Positions 47,256-56,990 of a stretch of DNA of 64,000 nt are shown piece by piece. A program made the position numbers and the translations under genes. How positions within the stretch are numbered: the first letter of the stretch is position 1; each line of letters starts with the position of its first letter. The notes beneath the pieces were generated by a model that was not told the origin of the DNA, searched no databases, and worked only from the letters and a program-made list of their open reading frames with translations. The stretch comes from Caldicellulosiruptor saccharolyticus DSM 8903 (lineage in GTDB: Bacteria > Bacillota > Thermoanaerobacteria > Caldicellulosiruptorales > Caldicellulosiruptoraceae), in assembly GCF_000016545.1 (NCBI RefSeq), contig NC_009437.1:2506501-2570500 (forward strand), written 5' to 3'.

Positions 47256-49463
47256 TTATTCTATCACTTTGAAGTTTCTTGCTTTAACCACTGTATTATA
47301 TACCCTTTGGTCTGTTGATGTATAGTTAATTATTATCTCCGTCCCACCTTCAAATTTTACAAGTACTAATCCCTCTTTTAATAATCTGTGTTCTAAAAAT
47401 TTCTTGTTCTTGATTTTACTTAAAACTGGATAGAGTTCTTTGTAGACCTTTTTCAAATCATCAAGCCATAACTTATAATTTGATGAATACAAATAATCGC
47501 ATATGGTTTCTTTTAATTCATCTTCATTTCGAGCAGTCCAAGTAAACTTTATATACGAACCACTTTCCAATACTTTCAGCTTCCAAAGCCATTCGCTTGA
47601 ATAGTCATTGACTGATGGTGTTGAATATGGAATATAGCCACGCAGTACCATCTGATAAAATGGTATTTCATAATCTTCTATTGCAAATTTGCTACTGTAA
47701 ATGGGAATATCAACAATTTCACTTGCGTTTGTAATAAGATAACCATTTGGTTCTGTTAGCAACAAATTATAATGTCTATTTTTTATATACCCAACAATTT
47801 GTTCAAATATCTTTTCTGTCTGTAACCTGTTTATTTGCCTTGTTCCAAAGTCTGAATATAGCATCTTTGAAATTGATGAAATTGAGATATTTTTTGTAAA
47901 ATTAAGTTTACTAGGAATAGCACTTTTGACAAATCTACCAACATAATTAGGAGATAACATAAACAATACCGGATAATCGTCGTCCGGATAGCACGTTGCA
48001 GGTGAATATCTTACAAGCTTTGTAGGAACCTTTTTCATTGACTTTGTTGCAACCACATTTATCGGGTAAAATAATGAACCTTTTCTGAAGGTTACAAAAT
48101 CTACATCAAAGTATACCTTCGTTTTATTTTGTGAAAAGTAGTTCAGCATTTTTTGAAGTTCATTTCTACCACCCAAAACACCTTCAGGATCTAAATTTAC
48201 TGGCAAATTATAGAAAACACCGTTATCGTACCACCCTGTGTATTTTACAACTACATCTTTAATCCCCAGATTCTTGACCTCCTTGACAATTTCTTGAGCA
48301 TCCTTAAAAGTTGTCAATGGAATTGTTATATTTCTTGGCACCCCTACAATATATTTAATTTTCTTAACTCCGCCATAGAGTTCAATATAAACTGGTAATT
48401 GATCCTGATTATTTTTCTTGAGCCCTTTTTCTTTTATCAAATACTCCCTATATTTTTCTGCCATTGCAACATAATCAGACTTGTCTTTATTGAGGAAATA
48501 ATATCTTACAGAATATTTTGTCTGCGAGGGTATGTTATTTTCAAATATATTAAATGTCTCTTCATTCCATTGCTTTTCTTTAAAGGTTATACTATCTTGC
48601 TCTCTTACAATAAATTCACTGAAAACTTGATTGTATGAGGTTCTTGAACCACTTGTATACGCATTTATGATTGATTTTGAATCACCTTCAGTTATCACTG
48701 CTAAATATCCAACATTTCCCTTTTTTAAACCGAAGACTGGAAGTCTTGCATACTGTGTCACATAAACATTATGTTCCCGAACCAAGGCATAATCAGGACC
48801 ATAAACACGCTGGGAATATTCTTCATTGCCCTTCTTGTTATTAAAGTTTATAACAGCACCACTCCCGTCTGGAACAACTATATATCCACTTTCTTTAATG
48901 CTTCCTGCACCGAAAAAAGGTAGAAGCTGGATTGAAACTAATCTATATTTGTCTTTTTTCAGCTCTTTTATTTGGTTTACCAAAATGTCAACATTGACAT
49001 AGTCACTATTTATGGTAACTGAAAGGGGTATTATAAACCCTTCTTTTTTGAAAGTATATGTCGCAATAAATCCGTCTTTTATCTTTTTAATTTTTAATCC
49101 CTTTTTCATGGCAGACCCAGCATAACTGTTTACTGTTTGCACAGTGTAAGATTCCATGAATGCATACTTTAAAACCATCTGCGAAGCAAGTTGGGTTCGC
49201 ATACTACCTGCCGCAATAGGATCATCACGCCAGTTTTCTGGATTGCTTAGCCAAGCTGTGTTTGTCTTTTTGTCAAGTACTTTAATATATCCATATTTTT
49301 CATTTACATACAATTCAAATCTGTTGTTAGATGCCATTTTTTTGTAAGTTATATTATTTGCCAAAGCAAATTGAGAAAATTGCACGTACCCCAGAAGAAC
49401 TAAAACACTAATTGATATATTAAATATATTAAAAATAATTTTAAGTCTTCTATGCAAAATCAA
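47256..49463 (-). CDS. DUF5696-family protein of the sugar ABC cluster
   Basis: About 735 residues. One N-terminal membrane or signal segment ('IIFNIFNISISVLVLLGYVQFSQFALA') is followed by a large exported domain containing 'RFELYVNEKYGYIKVLDKKTNTAWLSNPENW' and a barrel-like C-terminal half ('VVKYTGWYDNG', 'KVYFDVDFVTF'), features of the DUF5696 family that accompanies carbohydrate ABC transporters in Firmicutes. The start is best placed at the TTG at 49463, 8 nt behind AAAGGAGG. No catalytic residues can be assigned. A glycoside-hydrolase-like or oligosaccharide-handling role is inference. Confidence 0.75.
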   Translation of the reverse strand: MILHRRLKIIFNIFNISISVLVLLGYVQFSQFALANNITYKKMASNNRFELYVNEKYGYIKVLDKKTNTAWLSNPENWRDDPIAAGSMRTQLASQMVLKYAFMESYTVQTVNSYAGSAMKKGLKIKKIKDGFIATYTFKKEGFIIPLSVTINSDYVNVDILVNQIKELKKDKYRLVSIQLLPFFGAGSIKESGYIVVPDGSGAVINFNNKKGNEEYSQRVYGPDYALVREHNVYVTQYARLPVFGLKKGNVGYLAVITEGDSKSIINAYTSGSRTSYNQVFSEFIVREQDSITFKEKQWNEETFNIFENNIPSQTKYSVRYYFLNKDKSDYVAMAEKYREYLIKEKGLKKNNQDQLPVYIELYGGVKKIKYIVGVPRNITIPLTTFKDAQEIVKEVKNLGIKDVVVKYTGWYDNGVFYNLPVNLDPEGVLGGRNELQKMLNYFSQNKTKVYFDVDFVTFRKGSLFYPINVVATKSMKKVPTKLVRYSPATCYPDDDYPVLFMLSPNYVGRFVKSAIPSKLNFTKNISISSISKMLYSDFGTRQINRLQTEKIFEQIVGYIKNRHYNLLLTEPNGYLITNASEIVDIPIYSSKFAIEDYEIPFYQMVLRGYIPYSTPSVNDYSSEWLWKLKVLESGSYIKFTWTARNEDELKETICDYLYSSNYKLWLDDLKKVYKELYPVLSKIKNKKFLEHRLLKEGLVLVKFEGGTEIIINYTSTDQRVYNTVVKARNFKVIE

Positions 49464-49492
49464 TTTAAATGCCTCCTTTTTCAATACCTCAG

Positions 49493-51640
49493 CTATATCC
49501 TCAATAAAATCTCGCTGTAAATATTCGAAATAAAATCTATTAACTGTCCAAAAAGCGTAAGCATCAAAACAAGTATGAAAAGTATAATTCCAACTCCAAT
49601 TACGCTCAAAACCATTGTTCCAACAGTTTTTCCTGCCGAAAATTGATGCGCTGCTTTCATCGCATTAAACAAACACACAATTAACCACAAAACACCTATC
49701 ATCCTTACAAAATTTATAAACATTGCTTCTTCTGCTATCAAGAATTGACTCATTATAACTGCCAATAATGTACAAATAATATACGGCACCAGTGAATATG
49801 CTGAGAATATCCATACTTCTACAAATTTACCCTCACCTTCCATAAGCGTTGTCACCATCCAGTTAGAAAGAACCCAGAAGAAGAATATCCCAACAGTACT
49901 TGAGAAAAGGGATATTATATTGATTTTGTCTTGCCTGTACGGATTAAATATGAAACCTGTATACTGTCTATTTATGACCATTGTAATAAAAAACAGAAAT
50001 ACTATTAAAATTGCTAATCCAACAGAACCTTTTCTCTCTTCTTTCAATTCTTCGAAACCTCTAAATGGGTGTAACATTGTATGAATTGGATATTTGTATT
50101 TGTTTATTTTCTTTGTATATATTTCTTGAGCCGAAACAGGCTTTTTGAATCGCTTTATTATAATGTACAAAGCTATTATCATTACTATCAAAGTTGTTGC
50201 AAGTACTCCAAAGTTTCTTTTCAAAAACTCATTTCTGAGGTTCTCTTTTGCTTCTGAATAATCTTCTTTGTCATTTGCTAATCTAAAGTAATACATTGCA
50301 TCTGAATATCTGTTCATTCTCAAAAGTGCTTTGCCCAATCCAACCTGCGCAAGAGCAAAGTTGAAATCCATCTTGTGAACCTGTCTCCACAAATCTCTTG
50401 CCTCATCATACTTACCTTCGTTGTACAAAATAGTAGCTTTATGTACTAAGCTGCCAAGTTTGGTTTCTTCAAAAACAGTAATTGCTCCTTTCAACTTATC
50501 AAGTACAAGCAGAGCATTTCCTATACTATCAACTGCTACCGGGTCTCTAAATGTTCCTATCTGGTCACCCTTGCCGCCACATATAAATAGCAAATTAGCA
50601 TTTTGGTCATACTGGAATACTCTTCCTCTCTCGTAGTCAAGAGCATTTATAAAGCCATCGTTTGTTACGTCGATATCTATAAAATATGTATCTTCAAGCT
50701 CTTTTCCTGAATATTTTGGAATATCACCATAATCCCTTGTTTGACCTTTTTTCTTATACCAAAGAATATTTTCACCTAAGTAGTTTAGTTTTCTAATCTC
50801 ACCTTCACTAATATCTGTAAGATTTGATGTCGTATATATAAACCCGTCTTTCCCTATGTCAATACTCGTACATTCTGTTGGCAAGTATCGTACCATTGAT
50901 GATTTTTGTTCTTTTGTAAGAATACTTTTCCAAATCCTATCTACAAGGAGTTGCCAAGTTACAACAACTTTGTTGCTACCATAAAATCCTAAAAAGTTTC
51001 CATCTTGATCAAACATATAAGCACCCTCGAAGCTACCCAAGGAAAGCACATAAATAACCCCTGCATTGTCAACAACAACTTTGAACGGGACAAAATCTTT
51101 TTTTGCTGCTTTTAAATCTGTTATAGGTTTTTCTATAGTTTTTACTAATTTACCATCTTGATTTACTACTAAAACTACCTTTGCACCCTTGTCGCAAATG
51201 TAGATAAAACCGTCTTTATCAACAAATATGCCTTCTGGCTCTACAAGCTGAATATCACCATTATTATCAAAGAACTTATCAATCACTTTTATCAATTTGA
51301 AATTCTTGTCACAAATCACAATTCTTTTATTCCCACTGTCCATTATATAAACATTTTTTTTACTATCTACATACATATCTGAGGGATTTTTAAATGCTCC
51401 AACACCCAAATCTTCGCCTCTAACCCATCTACTAGGAAAATAACCTGCTGCACTTGGAATCTCGTGCAGATATACATCATAATTGTATTGATAATAAGGT
51501 ACTTCTCGCATGTCTTCTATTATATACGCATATACACTCATATTACCGAACCACTGAAATATTAAACCTACTAAAAATACAGTAATTAGTTTCGCATATA
51601 CTCTCCTCTTTAGTTTCACTGTCCTCACCTTTACTTTCAT
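49493..51640 (-). CDS. NHL-propeller / TPR / Yip1 membrane protein
   Basis: 715 residues. Signal anchor (18-40), an exported six-bladed NHL-type propeller (about 70-395; repeated 'G-I-F-V-D-K-D-G-F-I-Y-I-C-D' blades), a short TPR segment (about 400-460; 'LYNEGKYDEARDLWRQVHKM'), one membrane helix, a cytosolic stretch and a C-terminal multi-helix Yip1-type membrane domain (about 525-715). It lies between the two permease sets. The architecture suggests a surface scaffold or sensor linked to transport; function unknown. Confidence 0.8.
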   Translation of the reverse strand: MKVKVRTVKLKRRVYAKLITVFLVGLIFQWFGNMSVYAYIIEDMREVPYYQYNYDVYLHEIPSAAGYFPSRWVRGEDLGVGAFKNPSDMYVDSKKNVYIMDSGNKRIVICDKNFKLIKVIDKFFDNNGDIQLVEPEGIFVDKDGFIYICDKGAKVVLVVNQDGKLVKTIEKPITDLKAAKKDFVPFKVVVDNAGVIYVLSLGSFEGAYMFDQDGNFLGFYGSNKVVVTWQLLVDRIWKSILTKEQKSSMVRYLPTECTSIDIGKDGFIYTTSNLTDISEGEIRKLNYLGENILWYKKKGQTRDYGDIPKYSGKELEDTYFIDIDVTNDGFINALDYERGRVFQYDQNANLLFICGGKGDQIGTFRDPVAVDSIGNALLVLDKLKGAITVFEETKLGSLVHKATILYNEGKYDEARDLWRQVHKMDFNFALAQVGLGKALLRMNRYSDAMYYFRLANDKEDYSEAKENLRNEFLKRNFGVLATTLIVMIIALYIIIKRFKKPVSAQEIYTKKINKYKYPIHTMLHPFRGFEELKEERKGSVGLAILIVFLFFITMVINRQYTGFIFNPYRQDKINIISLFSSTVGIFFFWVLSNWMVTTLMEGEGKFVEVWIFSAYSLVPYIICTLLAVIMSQFLIAEEAMFINFVRMIGVLWLIVCLFNAMKAAHQFSAGKTVGTMVLSVIGVGIILFILVLMLTLFGQLIDFISNIYSEILLRI

Positions 51641-51674
51641 AATTTAACATAGATTATTTAATAAGAAACACCTT

Positions 51675-52538
51675 TTACTTTATACCTGCATTCACCATTG
51701 TTTCCATTACACTGCTCTGGGAAATTATGAAAAGTATTATTGGTGGAATCATTAGAACCAATGCAACTGCTGCTCCAACTCCAGCACGTGCAATACCCGC
51801 TGCTGCTATCTGAGACATAAGTGTAGGTAATGGTTTGAGGCTCTCACTGAATATGAACGAACCGCCTGTTTGATTCCATAACTGCTGAAAAGACAAAATC
51901 ATCAATGTAAGCCATGCTGGTTTGACATTGGGCATAACTATTCGCCACCACGTTTTTAATTCACTTGCACCATCAATCTTAGCAGCTTCTAAAAGTGCAT
52001 CTGGAATCTGCGTCATAAACTGCCTCATTAGAAAAAGCCCCAGCGTCATCTGCCAAGCAGGGAAAATCAAAGCCCCATAAGTGTCAATAAGTCTTAGATT
52101 GGACATTATAATGTAAAGGGGGATGTACGTAACCTGTGGTGTAAAAAGCAGTGCAAGAACAATTATCTCGTTTATAATCCTCTTCGCAGCAAACTGATGT
52201 TTAGCAAGGGGATAAGCAGCAAGTGAAGCTATTAAAATATGGCCTACTGTCCCAACTACACAGATAAACAAACTGTTAAAAACATACCTTGAAAAAGGCA
52301 CCCACATATTTGTCGCAAGTTGAAATAGCAAAACAAAGTTATCAAGCGTAGGACGTCTTACATAAAGTCGTGGTGGAAAGATGAAGATCTCATCAAATGG
52401 CTTGAATGCATTGACTATTGTATAAATCAACGGCAATGCCATAAAAACACCTAAAATTGCCAGGATAGCAAATATTACAAGATTACCAGCTAAACTTCTG
52501 TTTTGTTTTCTCCATGCCAATGTTGCTTTTTTACTCAA
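51675..52538 (-). CDS. CUT1-type ABC sugar permease (MalG-like), second system
   Basis: 287 residues, six membrane helices, EAA loop 'ALLEAAKIDGASELKTWWRIVMPN'. The start codon is TTG at 52538. It pairs with the permease at 52578 and the large binding protein at 53525. Confidence 0.92.
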   Translation of the reverse strand: MSKKATLAWRKQNRSLAGNLVIFAILAILGVFMALPLIYTIVNAFKPFDEIFIFPPRLYVRRPTLDNFVLLFQLATNMWVPFSRYVFNSLFICVVGTVGHILIASLAAYPLAKHQFAAKRIINEIIVLALLFTPQVTYIPLYIIMSNLRLIDTYGALIFPAWQMTLGLFLMRQFMTQIPDALLEAAKIDGASELKTWWRIVMPNVKPAWLTLMILSFQQLWNQTGGSFIFSESLKPLPTLMSQIAAAGIARAGVGAAVALVLMIPPIILFIISQSSVMETMVNAGIK

Positions 52539-52577
52539 TTGATTTCACCCACTTTTTTTAAATATTTATATGATTGT

Positions 52578-53471
52578 TTAATCAAAAGAGTACCTTCTCA
52601 AAACCGATGCAATAACCTTGTTAGTCAAAAGCATTGCTATAAAGAGGATTACAGCAATTGCTGATGCATAACCCATTTCAAACCTCACAGTACCGTAGTC
52701 AATCAGATAAGTCACCACAGTATCAGCACTGTATTCTCTTGTTGGAAGCCCTCCAAGAGCCATTACAACTGTGCTCACACCAAATGACGCACCTATCTGC
52801 ATAACTGCACCAAACATAAGCTGCGGAGCCATCTGTGGTATTGTGATGTACCAGAGTTCCTGAAATCTATTTCTTATACCATCAATTGCTCCTGCCTCAA
52901 ACAGCTCTCTGTCAAGGTTCTGAAACCCTGCAACAAAGGCTAAAAATCCCGCACCCATGCTAAGCCAAAGTTGAACTATTATGATAACCCACAGTATGTA
53001 GTTTGGATCCTGTAGCCAGTTAATGGGTTCATTTATGATACCAAGTTTCATTGCCCATCCATTTATCAACCCATATACATCACCACTGAAGATGAATGAC
53101 CAGATGAAAAACACATTTCCAGCAAGTGATGGGGAGTAAAATACAAGGGTTAAAAATGCTCTCAGTTTGGGATTAAATTCGCTTATAAACCACGCAAGGA
53201 AGAAAGACATAAAATAGCTAAGCGGTCCTGTTAAGAATGCAAATATTAATGTATTTCTCAAAACCTTTAGAAATATCTTATCATTCAAAAACAATCTTAT
53301 GTAATTTGCCCAGCCAACCCATTTGGGAGGCTGAAGCATATTATAGTTTGTAAAGCTTAAAAATATTGAACTGAGAACTGGTATTAACGTGAATATTGTA
53401 AACAACAACATATATGGTGCAATCATTAAATAACTGGCTTTGTTCTTTTTTATATCTTCAATTAACCCCAT
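52578..53471 (-). CDS. CUT1-type ABC sugar permease (MalF-like), second system
   Basis: 297 residues from the ATG at 53471, which follows AAGGGAG; the frame runs two codons further up. EAA loop 'ELFEAGAIDGIRNRFQELWYITIPQM'. Six membrane helices are predicted. It is the first membrane component after the binding protein gene. Confidence 0.92.
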   Translation of the reverse strand: MGLIEDIKKNKASYLMIAPYMLLFTIFTLIPVLSSIFLSFTNYNMLQPPKWVGWANYIRLFLNDKIFLKVLRNTLIFAFLTGPLSYFMSFFLAWFISEFNPKLRAFLTLVFYSPSLAGNVFFIWSFIFSGDVYGLINGWAMKLGIINEPINWLQDPNYILWVIIIVQLWLSMGAGFLAFVAGFQNLDRELFEAGAIDGIRNRFQELWYITIPQMAPQLMFGAVMQIGASFGVSTVVMALGGLPTREYSADTVVTYLIDYGTVRFEMGYASAIAVILFIAMLLTNKVIASVLRRYSFD

Positions 53472-53524
53472 TTTCAAAATCTCCCTTCTTGGATTTATAA
53501 AACAGGCTTCAAAGAAAACATCCT

Positions 53525-56389
53525 TTATTGCCTGTACGAACTCAATTCAATCCTCTTTCTCTCAAGTTCGTCGTTGATCTCTTTCGTGTATTTCCACAGA
53601 CTTTCTCTAGGATTTACACCTTGATAAACAACTGCCGAAAATGCACTGTCTATACTTCTTGTAATATAATAGCTGCCAGGAACTTCCTCTATTTCTTTTA
53701 CATACTTCCATTGTGCTTCTAAATTTTCCATCTCCTCTTTGTTCCATGGAAGTCTCTGAAAAGCTGTCAAATTTGCAGTGTTGTACCTTGCTGCTGTTCC
53801 CATCAGCATCTCAAGCTCTTTACCAAACTGTGTTTGAGTCTCATCGGAGGTCCACCATTTCAAAAACTCCCATGCAGCCTCTTTATTCTTGCTTTTCTTT
53901 AATATAATGGACGCCGTACCAGATGCACCCGTTGAACGATCTATTTCACCGTTTGGCTTTCTAACACCTGGAATAGGTGCCATGCCCCATTCATTCCTGA
54001 TCTCTGGTGCAGCTGTTGCCAGCAGATTATATGTTGTATAAGGTGCAATACCCAGAGGCATTTCACCAGTTCTGAACCTATTGTAAAAATCATAAATGAG
54101 GGGAAGGTTATACTTTGTATAAAAATCGGTCCATGTCTTAAATGCCGCAACAGCCTCTGGCCTGTCTAACAGTGTGCGTGTCTTTGTTTTGTCGTAGAAA
54201 TTACCGCCAAACTGTAATAATAAAGTTGGAAATAAGTTCCTTGCTCCAAGACCTGCGTCAATAGCCTCTAACGCATCTATTCTTTGATAAGGCAAACCTA
54301 CTTGAAGATTATATCTTTGTAGTTTTGCAATAACTCTGTACATATCATCCCATGTTTGTGGAAGATCTATATTCAGTTCCTCTAAGATATCTTTTCTGTA
54401 AAACATCATGTAAAAATCCTGCGTAACTGGCAGACCATAAACTCCACCATTATATGTGTACGGTACAAGCGCCGTAGGTGCAAACCTCTTCTTTACCTGA
54501 TCGAAATCTTTAAACTTGCTTAAATCAACAAGTGCTCCACGAGCAGCTAAATTAACAGGCTGTCCTCTAGAAACAGTTAAAACCACATCAGGTCCTTTTC
54601 CAGCGAGTATAGCCTCAATCAAGCCTGCCTGCACCAAACTTACATTTACTTTTATCCCTGTCTGCGGTGTAAACGAATCATTTATCAAATCTCGTATAAT
54701 CTGGGCCTGATCACGACCTCCACCAACCCAAACTTTGATTACCTTTTGACCTTCATATACTTCTCCAATGTTGGTGTAGTCTTCAATGAAGGAGTATATA
54801 AAGGCTTTCAATGAATTTATGAATTTGCTAGCCATTGAGGCTGTAGGAGAGGGCAGTTTTGCTTCAGGTGAAGCAACAAGTATATAATCAATCTCCAATG
54901 GCTGATCTCTTCTATAAGCAAGCCAAGACGATAAACCGCTTAAATTATCTCTGAAATTTGAAATCCTGCTAGGTATACTATCTGTATCTTCAGCCATGCT
55001 TCTCAGCTGAAGAGCAACTCGTCGTAAGAATTCAGCTTCTCCACCCTTCTGACCAGCCAGTTTCTCAAACAGTGTTGCTTCTTCTTCTAGCTCATTGCTA
55101 AATTTCAACAAAGTTTTTACAAGCCCAGGTATCTGCTCTTCAAGGAAATAGTCTCTATATAAATCAGGAGACGTACCTGTTATCATTATAATCTTCCTGT
55201 AAAGTTCATTCAGTCCTATAGCTGTATTTTCGACTCTACTAAGTATTTCTGTAAATGAACCTAAGGTAGCTTCTAATTTGATTTCATGAACTCCTTTTGT
55301 CAGATAAACCAAGTATGGTTTGCCTTTCTGACCTATAGTTTTCATATACCATCTTATACTATAAGGAAATTCAACATCTTCTGCCTCTTTAAACGGAACC
55401 TTCCCATCAATGTAAAGTTTTCTGTGAACGGACAAACCACGAACAAAGTTCTGACGTGCCTTAATTGCTATTTTGTAATAGCCACTTTCTGGAACTTCAA
55501 TCTTCCAGCTTATCCACATCCCAGGATATCGCCAGTTCCACTGGCCTATTGTATTTAATCTAATTTTTGATACATGGTAAGGTTCTGTTGCTGGATCTGT
55601 TCTGTCATATGTAGGATATAAAATAGGATCAGATTTTAGATATGGTTGCTCTCCTTGAACTTTGATAACAATGTCTCTTGAAACTTTATTTGTCGTGTTA
55701 TTCTTCTTTATGTAATCGGCATATGAAGGCAACTCTTCTGGATTGTAGATGATTAGTTGTTTTAACGCAAAAGGTTCTCTTATGCTTACAACTCTTATCG
55801 TATGCTCACCTTGAGTAAAATAGAAAGGCAATGACTTATTATAAAACCCCTCTGTATCAATGAAATCTACTTCCTGCCATCTCGGGTCTTCTTGACATTT
55901 CGGTCTCAAATCATTGTCTTTTTTATCTTTTCTTATCCCTGTTGTGTCTTTCCATATTCTGTAAAAAGTCACTTTCTGGGCTTCTTTGTACGGAATTTTG
56001 CCGTCAATCATTACAGCAACTTCTATACCTAACCCCTTACCAGACAATGGATAATATTGAAGAGCCATATTATACAGACCTGTTTCAGGAATATGTACCT
56101 TCCATTCTACCCAGCCACCTTCTTTTTCCCACAAAAGAACTTGCTTTATACCTTTAAATTCTTCTACCTTTCTTAGAGCAGCATTCTCTGAACGTACATA
56201 ATTTATAGCTTCAACAACTATAGTTTCTTGTGGTCTATCTTTATTATCAACTTTTTTTAAATACTCTTGTAGCGTTGGAATTTTTTCAGCTCCAAGCGAA
56301 AGGGTTTCAAGTAACAGAGTTGTAATAGCTATTACAAGAAATGCTCCTATTGCCTTCCATGTTCTTGAAAGGTTATTCAATATTATCAA
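53525..56389 (-). CDS. Giant sugar-binding protein with two N-terminal carbohydrate-binding-like domains
   Basis: 954 residues. Signal peptide (cleavage near 'LSLGAEK'); two related beta-sandwich modules (about 55-215 and 240-375) sharing 'P-E-T/S-G-x-Y' and 'IDGK-P-K-EA' motifs ('PETGLYNMALQYYP', 'PESGYYKIAIKARQ'); a helical linker (380-545); and a complete CUT1 solute-binding domain (548-954; 'ILAGKGPDVVLTVSRGQ', 'GGVYGLPVTQDFYMMFYRKDIL'). Ordinary binding proteins of this class have about 430 residues. It is the first gene of the xylan operon behind the promoter at 56523-56552. Confidence 0.9.
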   Translation of the reverse strand: MIILNNLSRTWKAIGAFLVIAITTLLLETLSLGAEKIPTLQEYLKKVDNKDRPQETIVVEAINYVRSENAALRKVEEFKGIKQVLLWEKEGGWVEWKVHIPETGLYNMALQYYPLSGKGLGIEVAVMIDGKIPYKEAQKVTFYRIWKDTTGIRKDKKDNDLRPKCQEDPRWQEVDFIDTEGFYNKSLPFYFTQGEHTIRVVSIREPFALKQLIIYNPEELPSYADYIKKNNTTNKVSRDIVIKVQGEQPYLKSDPILYPTYDRTDPATEPYHVSKIRLNTIGQWNWRYPGMWISWKIEVPESGYYKIAIKARQNFVRGLSVHRKLYIDGKVPFKEAEDVEFPYSIRWYMKTIGQKGKPYLVYLTKGVHEIKLEATLGSFTEILSRVENTAIGLNELYRKIIMITGTSPDLYRDYFLEEQIPGLVKTLLKFSNELEEEATLFEKLAGQKGGEAEFLRRVALQLRSMAEDTDSIPSRISNFRDNLSGLSSWLAYRRDQPLEIDYILVASPEAKLPSPTASMASKFINSLKAFIYSFIEDYTNIGEVYEGQKVIKVWVGGGRDQAQIIRDLINDSFTPQTGIKVNVSLVQAGLIEAILAGKGPDVVLTVSRGQPVNLAARGALVDLSKFKDFDQVKKRFAPTALVPYTYNGGVYGLPVTQDFYMMFYRKDILEELNIDLPQTWDDMYRVIAKLQRYNLQVGLPYQRIDALEAIDAGLGARNLFPTLLLQFGGNFYDKTKTRTLLDRPEAVAAFKTWTDFYTKYNLPLIYDFYNRFRTGEMPLGIAPYTTYNLLATAAPEIRNEWGMAPIPGVRKPNGEIDRSTGASGTASIILKKSKNKEAAWEFLKWWTSDETQTQFGKELEMLMGTAARYNTANLTAFQRLPWNKEEMENLEAQWKYVKEIEEVPGSYYITRSIDSAFSAVVYQGVNPRESLWKYTKEINDELERKRIELSSYRQ

Positions 56390-56469
56390 CTCCTTCTTGT
56401 ATTCAGTTCTGTTTTTGCAAATTGATGTTTTGTTCGTTTTAACTAAAATTTTTATTATTTTTTATACTC

Positions 56470-56485
56470 TTGAAATCCTTTTCAA
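56470..56485. promoter_or_regulatory. Inverted repeat in the xylan operon leader, candidate operator
   Basis: TTGAAATCCTTTTCAA is a 6-4-6 perfect inverted repeat lying about 30-45 nt downstream of the predicted transcription start. Binding protein unknown. Confidence 0.35.
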
Positions 56486-56522
56486 ATTGAATTATAAAAA
56501 CTATTTAATTTCTTTTGTCTAT

Positions 56523-56552
56523 ATAATACACCTAAGTGTTTTAAAAAGTCAA
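56523..56552 (-). promoter_or_regulatory. Sigma-A-type promoter of the xylan utilisation operon
   Basis: On the minus strand TTGACT (56547-56552), 18 bp, TATTAT (56523-56528), giving a start near 56516 and a 5' leader of about 127 nt before the 954-residue binding protein. Confidence 0.6.
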
Positions 56553-56677
56553 TACTTTTGTTAATTTAATATTAAAAAACTTGTACGTATACAACTTATA
56601 GTTTTCAAACAGTTCACAGTTTCAAAAGTATATTATTGAAATTATTGTGTAAACATTAATTTCTACCAGTATAAATA

Positions 56678-56694
56678 TGTCGAATTTTGTCGAA
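56678..56694. promoter_or_regulatory. Tandem 0A (Spo0A) boxes
   Basis: TGTCGAATTTTGTCGAA contains two perfect TGTCGAA 0A boxes with 10-bp spacing, the arrangement bound by a Spo0A~P dimer. It lies in the intergenic region between the xylan operon promoter (126 bp away) and the abrB promoter (217 bp away). The rest of 56553-56900 shows no gene. Confidence 0.6.
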
Positions 56695-56910
56695 AATATA
56701 GAAGTTATTTGTTTTGATAATTTTACAGTAGATATAATCCTGATGTTACAATTATTTTCTCCAAGTAAATTAAGAACTAAACTATTAATTTTTAGATGAA
56801 ACATTTTTAGTACTTGAAAATTCTTTAAGACTACATACTTATTCACATAAACCCTACAAAAGAGATTGTTTGCTTGAATAAAATTTATTGTAAAAAGACT
56901 TAAAAAATTC

Positions 56911-56939
56911 TTGACATAAAATTGCAACGATGGTATAAT
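56911..56939 (+). promoter_or_regulatory. Strong sigma-A promoter of abrB
   Basis: TTGACA (56911-56916), 17 bp, TATAAT (56934-56939): a consensus promoter. The start would be near 56946. Confidence 0.85.
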
Positions 56940-56957
56940 AGCAGTGTAAAAAAAAAA

Positions 56958-56974
56958 TGTCGAAATTTGTTGGA
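56958..56974 (+). promoter_or_regulatory. 0A-box pair just downstream of the abrB start site
   Basis: TGTCGAA (56958-56964) is followed at 10-bp spacing by the imperfect TGTTGGA (56968-56974), at about +13 to +29. In Bacillus subtilis Spo0A~P represses abrB from tandem boxes just downstream of the promoter; the position here is the same. Confidence 0.6.
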
Positions 56975-56990
56975 AGGAGGCGTATGAAAA

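Noticed and set aside
56622-56927. 101-residue minus-strand frame in the xylan operon/abrB intergenic region
   Set aside because: It covers the 0A boxes and the abrB -35 element; low-complexity, AT-rich, no start signal.
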